From positions 1 to 64,000 of IMG/VR virus record IMGVR_UViG_3300009177_000036: a stretch of DNA of 64,000 nt; one strand, 5' to 3'. Within the stretch, counting starts at the first letter, position 1, and every line of letters begins with the position of its first letter. The position numbers and the translations under genes were made by a program. The stretch comes from a virus. Below are positions 57,328 through 64,000 of this stretch, in pieces. Under the pieces are notes generated by a model. It did no database searches, had not been told where the DNA came from, and saw only the letters and a list, made by a program, of their open reading frames with translations.

Positions 57328-57618
57328 TTAGACTGCCGACAGGACGACGCTATCCGGAAACAGATCGACTACAACGTCTAGGGTTCCGGTGACAGTGTCG
57401 CTGCCCCGGGTAGCGGTGAACGTAATAGTTGCAGGACCGTTGGCCACACCCGTAAAGGTTGCCGAGAGGCCATCGTCCGAGGGGGTCAGGACCAGGACTG
57501 CCGGGTCGGAGACGGCCCAGACGAAGGTCGCGCCCTGAGGTGCAGCAACGGAGACGCCCTTAAGGGCAAAGGCTACGGAGACGGTGTGGGCCGAGAGGTC
57601 GCGAAGGTCAAACGCCAT
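57328..57618 (-). CDS. Ig-like (Big2-type) domain protein on the opposite strand
   Basis: 96 residues: a single bacterial Ig-like domain (VSDPAVLVLTPSDDGLSATFTGVANGPATITFTA). Likely a virion decoration protein. It is the only clear structural-type gene inside the plus early arm, and a late-class promoter serves it. AGGAG precedes ATG 57618; an upstream in-frame ATG at 57711 also has AGGAG but would add a Cys-rich, unlikely extension. Confidence 0.65.
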   Translation of the reverse strand: MAFDLRDLSAHTVSVAFALKGVSVAAPQGATFVWAVSDPAVLVLTPSDDGLSATFTGVANGPATITFTATRGSDTVTGTLDVVVDLFPDSVVLSAV

Positions 57619-57761
57619 GTGGGAACTCCTGAAAATAAGGTTATCGAACACAAAAAACGCCTTGACTTTGGGCTGGAAAAGGCGGAAGATGCAACATCGA
57701 GGGCAGTGCATGGACTCTCCTGGGCTTGCCCGGCGAAGCACGCACCCCGGGTAGCTTATAG

Positions 57762-57791
57762 ATTGTATCAAAGCTAAGGGGCCGAGTGCAA
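57762..57791 (-). promoter_or_regulatory. Late-class promoter for the Ig-like gene
   Basis: Minus strand AACTTGC (-35 TTGCAC), 18 bases, TGA-TACAAT (extended -10). Same spacing and sequence as the structural operon promoters 21-38 kb away. Confidence 0.65.
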
Positions 57792-57809
57792 GTTATTGTG
57801 AGGAATGAG

Positions 57810-58004
57810 ATGGATATTAGGGAACTTAAGGATTTGTTGACGGGATTTCAACGGGTGCTGGAGATGATCCCGGCTCGGGCGTTTGCCCTGTTTCGGAAAG
57901 ACAATGGGGACTATATGTTGACGGGCGGGCCGATAACAGTGGGCCCTGGGACCTTGGAGTTTTGCATGATTGAACTGTACAATAAGCTAGGGGAGTTGAA
58001 ATGA
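57810..58004 (+). CDS. Small protein of unknown function
   Basis: 64 residues, helix then beta (LLTGFQRVLEMIPARAFALFRKDNG). GAGG precedes ATG 57810. Overlaps the next gene by ATGA. Confidence 0.5.
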   Translation: MDIRELKDLLTGFQRVLEMIPARAFALFRKDNGDYMLTGGPITVGPGTLEFCMIELYNKLGELK

Positions 58005-58204
58005 GCGAAGTTCTAGAGGAAGCCATTCAGCGTCTGGACCAGCTTAAGACAGCGGAGGCTAAGGTACGCCTGTTGGCGGGGCTGATGTTGGATGAAATGG
58101 AGGGGTGTGGGATTTCCGTTCTAGGATATCGGGCCTCATTGGAGTTCTTCATTTCGACGGCTTTCCGGCAGGAACGGGCAAAGCTGCCCCTGGCAACGGA
58201 GTGA
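58001..58204 (+). CDS. Small helical protein
   Basis: 67 residues, helical (EEAIQRLDQLKTAEAKVRLLAGL). An AGGGGTGTG copy is in its coding sequence (58101). Not recognised. Confidence 0.5.
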   Translation: MSEVLEEAIQRLDQLKTAEAKVRLLAGLMLDEMEGCGISVLGYRASLEFFISTAFRQERAKLPLATE

Positions 58205-58467
58205 AGCGGGTGGAGAAAGAGGTTGTGGAGTATGAGGGGGACTGCCTTCATTGCATGATCCTAAAGATTGCCGGAGAGTCCAGGGATGCCGTTGAGTATA
58301 GAGGGTATGTTATGGACGTAGTTCAGGCCCTCGCCCAGATGCTCAAGGAAGAAGAGGATGCTACGGTGGATGCAGTCCTAAGGGATGTTAAGAAGGTTTG
58401 GGAGTCTGTGAAAGACGAGGCTCAGGATTCAGTGTTCGAGGGAATTGATATGAAGAAGGTCAATTGA
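58201..58467 (+). CDS. Small acidic helical protein
   Basis: 88 residues, acidic, helical (VVQALAQMLKEEEDATVDAVLRDVKKVWESV). GTG start overlapping the previous TGA (GTGA); GTG 58210 is an alternative. Confidence 0.5.
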   Translation: MKRVEKEVVEYEGDCLHCMILKIAGESRDAVEYRGYVMDVVQALAQMLKEEEDATVDAVLRDVKKVWESVKDEAQDSVFEGIDMKKVN

Positions 58468-58468
58468 G

Positions 58469-58648
58469 ATGCTTAGCATTGATCACATTGATATTCTAGA
58501 CATTGCCGCAGATAGGTATATTGAGGCCCTGGGGCGGATCAATTGGGATAAGTTGGAGCCCAGTGAGATAAAGGCGCTGATGAACAGGACGAAGATGTTA
58601 AATGAGGCCCGTGAGATTCTGGCCCAGCTTGTGGTAGAATCCTGTTGA
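58469..58648 (+). CDS. 59-residue helical protein
   Basis: ATG one base after the previous TGA; product MLSIDHIDILDIAADRYIEA onward is acidic and helical. Its stop codon lies in the -35 box of the next promoter. Confidence 0.55.
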   Translation: MLSIDHIDILDIAADRYIEALGRINWDKLEPSEIKALMNRTKMLNEAREILAQLVVESC

Positions 58649-58673
58649 CAATTCTAACCAGGGCTGCTATAAT
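58645..58673 (+). promoter_or_regulatory. Consensus sigma70 promoter for the recombination/replication genes
   Basis: TTGACA, 17 bases, TATAAT with a TG extended -10: an exact consensus. The strongest-looking promoter in the window; reads into 58719 and the nuclease and recombinase genes. Confidence 0.85.
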
Positions 58674-58718
58674 TTTTATGATGTGCTTCGCTGGAAGCTG
58701 TGTCGGAGGGATTTTCAA

Positions 58719-59000
58719 ATGACAGAAGATGCGGGGGCGCAGCCTCAGGAGACCGATCCTTTGCTTAGGGGGATACGGACCCGGGCTCTGTTCGATAAAA
58801 TTAAGGAGAGTCCCGAGGCGTTTGCGCTGCCTGAGAACCGGGCTGAATTAGAGGTTATTGTCAGTGCGATGCGGCTTGCCCGAGAACGGTTCCAGGAGGC
58901 TGAAGAGGCCGGGACTAAGAAGAAAGGAGCCCGGGGGCCTAAGAAGAAGGGCGAGCCGGAGCCCACTGAGGTTTCGGACCTTTCGTTTCTCACAGAATAA
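58719..59000 (+). CDS. Small charged protein of unknown function
   Basis: 93 residues; acidic and helical first, then a Lys/Gly/Pro-rich linker (TKKKGARGPKKKGEPEPTE) and a short hydrophobic end (SDLSFLTE). GGAGGG precedes ATG 58719. The end could be an SSB-like partner-binding tail, but this is a guess. Confidence 0.55.
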   Translation: MTEDAGAQPQETDPLLRGIRTRALFDKIKESPEAFALPENRAELEVIVSAMRLARERFQEAEEAGTKKKGARGPKKKGEPEPTEVSDLSFLTE

Positions 59001-59012
59001 GGATGAAAGAAG

Positions 59013-59234
59013 ATGTATGATCAATTTTTGCTTTGGGTTTCTGTGATTACTATGGCTTGGGCCCTTTATGCAACGGTTGAGTGGCGTATAACTACCGGGG
59101 AGCTTGACCTTCTAGGGAGGGATATGCAAGAACTGTTGGATGACTATGAGGACCTTTTCCTTGAGTATTCTCAGGTTTTGAATGATCAGCAGCCCCGGGA
59201 TGAGAAGGGCCGCTTTGCCCCCAAGAAGTCATGA
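59013..59234 (+). CDS. Small membrane-anchored protein
   Basis: 73 residues: N-terminal hydrophobic segment (FLLWVSVITMAWALYATV), then an acidic coiled-coil region and a C-terminal DEKGRFAPKKS. Overlaps the nuclease gene by ATGA. Confidence 0.55.
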   Translation: MYDQFLLWVSVITMAWALYATVEWRITTGELDLLGRDMQELLDDYEDLFLEYSQVLNDQQPRDEKGRFAPKKS

Positions 59235-60097
59235 TCAGAGTTTCCGTCTCTGACCTGGACACATCGACCTGTATGAGGAAGCTGGCTTTTGGAAAAACCT
59301 ATTCGCGGGCCGGTACTCCAGACACTGACTTTGGCACTTTACTACATTATGGCCTGGAGGTTTATGATGATGGATTGGTGCAAGGTCTGGGTCCAGAAGA
59401 TGCTCTGGCGAGCGCTTGTGAGAAGCTATGGATTCAAGCAGCCGGGTCCGGGTTCGATTATCCGGATCGCCGAGACGCCGGGCCCCGAGGGCCGGATAAT
59501 TCACGAAGTCCGGATACAATTCTAAGGGCCCTTATTTGGTACGCGGATCAGTTCAAGAATGATGAGACCTTAGATGTAGTCCAGGGGCCGGAGTCCGGAA
59601 AGGCTTTTAATGAGGCTCGATTTGAGTTGCCGTTTATTGACGGTGTGAACTTCTCGGGCCGGGTGGACAAGATTGCACTTGAGCGAAGCTCCGGGGAGCT
59701 TGTTCTTGGGGAGCGGAAAACTACAAAGGCCGTGGTGACGAAAGACATTATTAAGCGGTGGCTGCCTAGCAATCAGATTATTGGTTATGTGTGGGCGGGG
59801 CGTCAGGCTTTTGGGCTTACTCGGAATGTGGTTTATTATGATATCTGTCAGACTATGGTTGGCGGGTGTCGGTGGGCTCGGATTCCCCTAGAGGTTGAGG
59901 ACTGGATGATTGATGAGTGGCTGGTGTTCGCAAAGCAGCGGGCCGCCGAGATCAGGGATCGGGCTGATGCGCCGCCACCTAATTTTGCAGTGTGCTCGAA
60001 TTATGGTGGGTGTGGATATCACGGAGCTTGTATGACACCCCCGGACCTTCGTGAGCAGTATCTTAAAGAAACCTATGCCGAACGAATCTCTAACTAA
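59231..60097 (+). CDS. Cas4/RecB-type exonuclease (PD-(D/E)XK, Fe-S)
   Basis: 288 residues. First Cys at residue 14 (TSTCMRKL), nuclease core with Asp146 (SGRVDKIALE), Glu161 and Lys163 (GERKTT), a QxxxY-type helix (NQIIGYVWAGR) and a C-terminal CSNYGGCGYHGAC cluster. The four Cys fit a 4Fe-4S cluster as in Cas4 and AddB. Next to a Sak4-like recombinase it likely makes 3' ssDNA for recombination. Confidence 0.85.
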   Translation: MIRVSVSDLDTSTCMRKLAFGKTYSRAGTPDTDFGTLLHYGLEVYDDGLVQGLGPEDALASACEKLWIQAAGSGFDYPDRRDAGPRGPDNSRSPDTILRALIWYADQFKNDETLDVVQGPESGKAFNEARFELPFIDGVNFSGRVDKIALERSSGELVLGERKTTKAVVTKDIIKRWLPSNQIIGYVWAGRQAFGLTRNVVYYDICQTMVGGCRWARIPLEVEDWMIDEWLVFAKQRAAEIRDRADAPPPNFAVCSNYGGCGYHGACMTPPDLREQYLKETYAERISN

Positions 60098-60108
60098 GGA
60101 GCAATTTC

Positions 60109-60651
60109 ATGAACGGTGCATCATGGCGTTGCTGTCATGACCATACGAAGTTCTGTCCGATTGAGGGGTGCCCAGCATCCTATGGATGCGCTCGCGATCA
60201 TGGCTGGAAGCCCGGTGACCCGTCACCGAGAGAGTGCCTGGGTATGAAACCCTTCCAGCCCGAATTCGCGATGACGCCGCTCGACGAACTGAAGGCGCAA
60301 TATGAGGTCAAGAGCACAAATCCGCTTGAGGCAATTTTGATAACTCAGCTTTTCAAAGAGGCGATCGATAAGGCTTACGCTCTCGGCCAGGACGACGTGT
60401 TCGACCGTTACGCGGAACTCTTTACCAACCCGCCAATTAACAAGCAGGAGCGCGCCGTGAAGCAGAAAATTGAGATGATCAAGGAAAGGCTGGAGCGCCG
60501 GTACAATATCGGGTCTGAATCGGGTGACGAGCCGTCCCTATGGGAGATGGCGGTGCACTATTACAAAAGCCACGGGATTGAACCTGATCGCGCCGTGACA
60601 TTCGCGAGCATCCTTTGCGCGCGAACCGCCGCTGCAATAGAAAACCCCTAA
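60109..60651 (+). CDS. Protein of unknown function with Cys-rich N-terminus
   Basis: 180 residues. Residues 8-45 have five Cys (RCCHDH, CPIEGCPASYGC), then helical domain. Its codon choice is less GG/CC-heavy than its neighbours, so it may be a recent arrival. Not recognised. Confidence 0.5.
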   Translation: MNGASWRCCHDHTKFCPIEGCPASYGCARDHGWKPGDPSPRECLGMKPFQPEFAMTPLDELKAQYEVKSTNPLEAILITQLFKEAIDKAYALGQDDVFDRYAELFTNPPINKQERAVKQKIEMIKERLERRYNIGSESGDEPSLWEMAVHYYKSHGIEPDRAVTFASILCARTAAAIENP

Positions 60652-60699
60652 CAGACGAGCCTTTTATAGGTGTTTTTAATTTTGTGAACGGAGTGAACA

Positions 60700-61488
60700 A
60701 TGCCGAGTATTAATGGGATTATCCAGACGACGCCAATCAAAGTTTCGATCATGGGCGAGTCTGGATCGGGAAAGACCGGGCTTGCAGGGTCGTTAGCGGC
60801 GGCGGGCTATAAGGTCCGGATTGCCGATATCGATTCGGGAACTGACATTCTCCACGATCCAACCATTCTAAAACCTGAGTTCCGGGGCAATGTTTCGGTG
60901 ATCAATTTGCCGGTGGATGAGGTTGAGACCTGGGACCGGTTCCGGAAAGTTTTGCAGAAGTGGGACGACGGGGAGGAGAATTACGGGGCGATCACGGAGT
61001 GGGGCTCAGATGTGGTGCTCTTTGTGGACTCGGCCAGTTTGCTTACGAAGACTGCCCTCAGGGCGGCGCTGAAAACTGCAGGCAAGAGCCCGGACTCGGC
61101 CCAGTTTGATCAGGTGATCTATGGAACGATGGCCAACATGGTCTATCCGGTTTTCGCGGGGCTGCAAAGCAAGCGTATCAAGTGCAATATTGTGTGGAAC
61201 TATCATATCCGGTTTCGCGAGGATGACATGGGCGTCCAGCGGGGCAACTTTGCGACCGAGGGGGCGAAGCTCGCGGGAGATATTCCGAAAATTTGCAATG
61301 ACGTCTGGGGCCTGGAGATGACCAAGGAGGGCAAGCGCCAGATTCGGACCCGGCCCACGCGGCTTTTGGGACTGAAGACTACGATGCCCTCGGTGGTGAA
61401 AGAGATTGAGGAGCCGGACTTGGGTGCGATTTTCCGGCGAATGGAGGCCGGGATGGGCAAGGAAGCGGCTTCGTCTCAAGAAGGTTGA
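60700..61488 (+). CDS. Sak4-like RecA-type ATPase
   Basis: 262 residues: VSIMGESGSGKTGLAGSL (P-loop 19-26), DVVLFVDSASLL (Walker B), IKCNIVWNYHI strand and LRTRPTRLLGLKT-type end, matching AAA_24/Sak4 single-strand annealing recombinases. Works with the exonuclease upstream and the SSB-like protein downstream. Confidence 0.8.
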   Translation: MPSINGIIQTTPIKVSIMGESGSGKTGLAGSLAAAGYKVRIADIDSGTDILHDPTILKPEFRGNVSVINLPVDEVETWDRFRKVLQKWDDGEENYGAITEWGSDVVLFVDSASLLTKTALRAALKTAGKSPDSAQFDQVIYGTMANMVYPVFAGLQSKRIKCNIVWNYHIRFREDDMGVQRGNFATEGAKLAGDIPKICNDVWGLEMTKEGKRQIRTRPTRLLGLKTTMPSVVKEIEEPDLGAIFRRMEAGMGKEAASSQEG

Positions 61489-61513
61489 CAGAATCGCAAA
61501 GCGATGGTAGTTT
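61485..61513 (+). promoter_or_regulatory. Sigma70-like promoter for the SSB-like gene
   Basis: TTGACA, 17 bases, TGG-TAGTTT. The TGA of the recombinase gene is inside the -35. The spacer holds a GCGATGG/CGCAAAGCG-type partial repeat. An extra promoter here would raise the dose of the next gene. Confidence 0.6.
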
Positions 61514-61555
61514 TGCGGGGATGCCTTAAGGGGCTTAACTTGGTAGGATAAGATA

Positions 61556-62017
61556 ATGTCAAATGATTTGGACTTTCTGAACGAAGAGACGTCGAGTGTT
61601 GTTGAGCCGACCTTTCTGAAGGACAAGCAGCGCTATCTGTTTGTGACCACTGCGTACAAGGGCGAGCGTCTCCCGGGTGAGAAGCGTACCCCGAAGGTCA
61701 CACTGACGCTGCGGGCCCTGGAGCCGATCGATGAGGACGGTGACTTTGAAACGGCAGTAAAGGAGACGGAGGCGGTTTTCTTCGTAACTCCGAAGTCTGA
61801 GTTCCGCCTGTTGCGCGTCCTGCGTGACGTGTATGGCCAGCCCACGGATGCCGATGGTTTCCTGTGGAAGGACGGCCTCGAAGGTGCGGTCGGCCAGGAA
61901 GTGGTCGGGACGGTGTTCCACGAGGAACGCAAGGGCAAGGACGGTCAGGGCACGGGAAAGTATAACATTACCGTGTCTAACCTGAGCAGCCCGGAGGCTC
62001 TGCGCGCCGCCGCTTAA
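61556..62017 (+). CDS. Putative single-strand DNA-binding protein
   Basis: 153 residues. After a 20-residue tail, beta strands RYLFVTTAYKGERL, KVTLTLRALEP, EAVFFVTPKSEFRLLRVL and GQEVVGTVFHEE suggest an OB-like domain. No acidic SSB tip. Place and promoter suggest a highly expressed ssDNA-binding role. The family is not certain by eye. Confidence 0.45.
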   Translation: MSNDLDFLNEETSSVVEPTFLKDKQRYLFVTTAYKGERLPGEKRTPKVTLTLRALEPIDEDGDFETAVKETEAVFFVTPKSEFRLLRVLRDVYGQPTDADGFLWKDGLEGAVGQEVVGTVFHEERKGKDGQGTGKYNITVSNLSSPEALRAAA

Positions 62018-62022
62018 TAGGA

Positions 62023-62063
62023 TAGGGGCAGGGCCCGCGCCTGTAAGTCCCCTACCTTCTTTT
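62023..62063 (+). terminator. Probable terminator after the SSB-like gene
   Basis: TAGGGG...CCCCTA outer arms (62023-62028, 62049-62054) enclosing CAGG...CCTG, followed by CCTTCTTTTT. Confidence 0.6.
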
Positions 62064-62077
62064 TGGGAGTATCCCAC

Positions 62078-62266
62078 ATGGCACGATCCCCGGACTACAT
62101 CAAGGGATTCGAGGCAGCCCGTTCGCGGGCTCTAATTATTGCTGACGAACAGGAACGTAGGTGCCGCGCGGCCCTCGATCCCGCAGGGGAGGTGGCTATC
62201 CGGTGGATTTTCGCCGAGCTTATCCGGATGCGCCCGGCCCCTGAAATTGAACCCCGCGAAACATAA
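62078..62266 (+). CDS. Small helical basic protein
   Basis: 62 residues: YIKGFEAARSRALIIADEQERRCRAA, a pattern often found in small phage proteins. GGGAG precedes the ATG. A GCGGC-CCGC-GCCGC hairpin follows its stop. Confidence 0.55.
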   Translation: MARSPDYIKGFEAARSRALIIADEQERRCRAALDPAGEVAIRWIFAELIRMRPAPEIEPRET

Positions 62267-62291
62267 ATAGCGGCCCGCGCCGCATTCAAGG

Positions 62292-62570
62292 ATGAAATCT
62301 ATGCGAGTTGAGCAGATTATTGATAAGTTGACCCCGGGGGCGAAGTTCCTCTATCACACGGGGGATTTGGCCCGGGACCGGCTGAAGGACCCTGAGTTGG
62401 ATAATTTAGCGACGTTTATTTATGGACGGGCCGCGCCCAAGCATTTTGTGATTGCCGCCGACGAAGATACGGGCTATGTTCAGATGGGTCAGGGTAAGGG
62501 CCAGTGCATTCAGGAGCGGCGCGGCGACCACGACTATCAGTATTTTTACATCGAGAACAGCCATGGATGA
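62292..62570 (+). CDS. Protein of unknown function
   Basis: 92 residues; KFLYHTGDLARDRLKDPELDNLATFIY is a typical small phage protein pattern. Overlaps the next gene by 8 bases. Confidence 0.55.
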   Translation: MKSMRVEQIIDKLTPGAKFLYHTGDLARDRLKDPELDNLATFIYGRAAPKHFVIAADEDTGYVQMGQGKGQCIQERRGDHDYQYFYIENSHG

Positions 62571-62928
62571 TAAAGAATTGAACAAACGCCTGGAGCAGTT
62601 TAATCTGCAGACCCGGCAGTTGGTTGAAGCCTTTGGGGCGATCGCCCGGGCAACATTCGAGATGGCTAATCAGGGTGAGGACCGGGCCGGAAATTTGACG
62701 GTGTGGAACTATTCCTACATCGCGGCCTTGGAGCATCAGATGATTGTGATGCTTAGACAGCTTCATGCTAATTTGCCGGAGAAAGAGTATCTGGAAACCC
62801 GGGAGTTTACTCTGGGCAACATTCGGTCCTTTACGCCCCCGGATGGGGATTCCGGTGAGGTGGTGGCCAACATTAAGGGCGACGGAACTCTGGAGCCAGT
62901 CCGGGACCCCGACGATACAGTCCATTGA
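62563..62928 (+). CDS. Helical protein of unknown function
   Basis: 121 residues, helical (LNKRLEQFNLQTRQLVEAFGAI...); the C-terminal 35 residues are Pro/Asp-rich. Not recognised. Confidence 0.5.
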   Translation: MDDKELNKRLEQFNLQTRQLVEAFGAIARATFEMANQGEDRAGNLTVWNYSYIAALEHQMIVMLRQLHANLPEKEYLETREFTLGNIRSFTPPDGDSGEVVANIKGDGTLEPVRDPDDTVH

Positions 62929-62939
62929 GGGGAATATGA

Positions 62940-63257
62940 ATGAGTGTCCTTTATTTGCATGTGTCTTATGAGCAGTACAAGAAGGTCGAGGAGCAGATGC
63001 GGGCTTTCAAGGAAACCCAGCACAAGACAACCGGGGGCTTTTACCATAAGAGCATTCGGATGCCGATCGACGATGGGCTAATTCTAGAGATTCATGGGCC
63101 GCTCGTCGGGGGCTACGGTCACCGGGACGAAGAGATTAATGCCCCCTTGAGGACTTTAGGGCCTTCGATTTATTTCAATCCACTTACTGACCCGCTGCCT
63201 CGAAATGAGCCCAGTGAGTGGGAGCCTCCGTCTGATGATGATCTGAAGGGGTTTTAG
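62940..63257 (+). CDS. Protein of unknown function
   Basis: 105 residues, alpha/beta start (VLYLHVSYEQYKKVEEQMRAFKE) and an acidic end. Directly before the UDG-polymerase gene. Not recognised. Confidence 0.5.
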   Translation: MSVLYLHVSYEQYKKVEEQMRAFKETQHKTTGGFYHKSIRMPIDDGLILEIHGPLVGGYGHRDEEINAPLRTLGPSIYFNPLTDPLPRNEPSEWEPPSDDDLKGF

Positions 63258-63275
63258 CCGATCGGGGGTTGGTAA

Positions 63276-64000
63276 GTGGCGCTGCCGTTTGTCCCGCTGA
63301 TTGATAGGGTCCCGGCGAAGTGGCCCCAAGGGGCACCAGCCCCGACTCGGGTGGCCATTGTAGGAGATTGTCCTGATGAGGCCGGGGAAATCTCACGGAC
63401 CCCATTCGCGGGCCACCCCGGTTATCTGCTGCGCAAACAGCTAGCGGCCCAGGGCCTGGACCTCGACGAATGTTTGGTGACCAATGTCTTCTCATATCGG
63501 CCCACAAAGGGCGAGATCAAGCGGTTTTTCATTAAGAAGATGGAGTGGAACCGGCTCAAGAAAGCTGGGGATTTGGAGTCTTCGACCTATCCCGCATTCG
63601 GGACCAATGGTTTCGTTCATCCCAAGCTGGAGCCCGAGCTTCAGAGACTGAAAGAGGAACTTGGCGAAGCCAAGCCGCATCTTGTTATTGCCCTCGGGGC
63701 GGCGGCGCTTTGGGCACTCACAGGGCAGGATAAAATTACTGTCCACCGGGGATCGACAACTCTTAGCACCTTGGTGCCAGGACTAAAGGTGTTGCCTACT
63801 TACCATCCGGCGGGCATAAATAGCCAGTGGGAATTGCTGCCGACATTCGTGGCGGACCTGGGTAAGGCTCAAAAAGAGGCTGAGTTTCCGGAGATTAGAC
63901 GTCAGTCCAGGATCATACTGATCGAGCCCACGCTCCGGGAGGTGGAGGAATTTTTCCAAGAGCACATTCTCCCGGCACCACTGGTCTGTTTGGACATTGA
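63276..64000 (+). CDS. UDG-like domain fused to DNA polymerase, N-terminal part (runs off the window)
   Basis: 241 residues in the window. Residues 25-205 are a family 4-type uracil-DNA glycosylase-like domain: VAIVGDCPDEAGEISRTPFAGHPGYLL (motif A region), LVTNVFSYRP, PHLVIALGAAALWALTG and LPTYHPAGI (motif B). The sequence then reaches PLVCLDIE, the start of a 3'-5' exonuclease (ExoI Asp-x-Glu), where the window ends. UDG-polymerase A fusions are known in other phages (SPO1 type). The C-terminal end at 2-415 is probably the same gene. GTG start. Confidence 0.8.
   Translation, partial: MALPFVPLIDRVPAKWPQGAPAPTRVAIVGDCPDEAGEISRTPFAGHPGYLLRKQLAAQGLDLDECLVTNVFSYRPTKGEIKRFFIKKMEWNRLKKAGDLESSTYPAFGTNGFVHPKLEPELQRLKEELGEAKPHLVIALGAAALWALTGQDKITVHRGSTTLSTLVPGLKVLPTYHPAGINSQWELLPTFVADLGKAQKEAEFPEIRRQSRIILIEPTLREVEEFFQEHILPAPLVCLDI

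Noticed and set aside
57655-57690. Minus-strand attenuator (CGCCTT...AAGGCG then T6) before the Ig-like gene
   Set aside because: The loop is about 17 bases and the stem only 6 bp; too weak to call, though it lies between promoter and gene.
1-64000. CRISPR array, tRNA genes, insertion sequences, integrase or attachment sites
   Set aside because: Looked for and not seen: no regular direct repeats with spacers, no convincing cloverleaf, no transposase or recombinase motifs.

Overview
The window is most of the genome of a lytic, short-tailed (podovirus-type) tailed phage of a Gram-negative host. The evidence is a P22/N4-style large portal, TerS/TerL, an MCP with scaffold, two tail adaptors, a tail-nozzle-like protein, large internal/ejection proteins, and no integrase, repressor module or long tail genes. 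I see no phage RNA polymerase, and sigma70-like promoters head the transcription units, so host polymerase probably transcribes it. An alphaproteobacterial host is possible (a DUF4214 domain, glycosyltransferase 9), but this is inference only.

Layout. Two opposed transcription arms leave a divergent region at about 41.6-41.9 kb. The minus-strand arm runs 41.6 -> 3.4 kb: a small ORF, a P-loop primase/helicase-like ATPase, a methyltransferase and terminase; then portal; a set of small basic proteins, GroES-like protein, holin and trypsin-like protease; scaffold, decoration protein and MCP; tail fibres including an SGNH esterase; adaptors and nozzle; GNAT, ejection proteins; and an operon with a minimal RNA ligase between two metallophosphoesterases. 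The plus-strand arm runs 41.9 -> 64 kb: many small early genes, SprT-like protease, amidoligase plus class II glutamine amidotransferase, rIIA/rIIB-like pair, polynucleotide kinase/phosphatase plus Rnl1-type RNA ligase, then Cas4-like nuclease, Sak4-like recombinase, an SSB-like protein and a UDG-DNA polymerase cut by the window end. The window opens in the C-terminal end of a family A DNA polymerase, followed by HNH, GT9-like and PD-(D/E)XK genes on the plus strand, which meet the minus arm at 3.43 kb. The polymerase pieces at the two ends are probably the same gene, so the genome would be a circular map of roughly 65-66 kb (inference).

How it works together. Promoters fall into two classes: TTGACA-N17-TAnnnT (nine, both strands) and AACTTGC-N17-TGwTAnAnT (six, five of them at the heads of structural operons). 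Nearly every operon has one, giving a readable transcription map. The most unusual content is a dispersed RNA-repair set (two RNA ligases, a kinase/phosphatase, a lone HAD phosphatase, two metallophosphoesterases) and an amidoligase/amidotransferase pair. Others are a trypsin-like protease with DUF4214 beside the holin in a window with no recognisable endolysin, and a local cluster of GTTTAAAC palindromes (8 of 11 copies within 2.9 kb).
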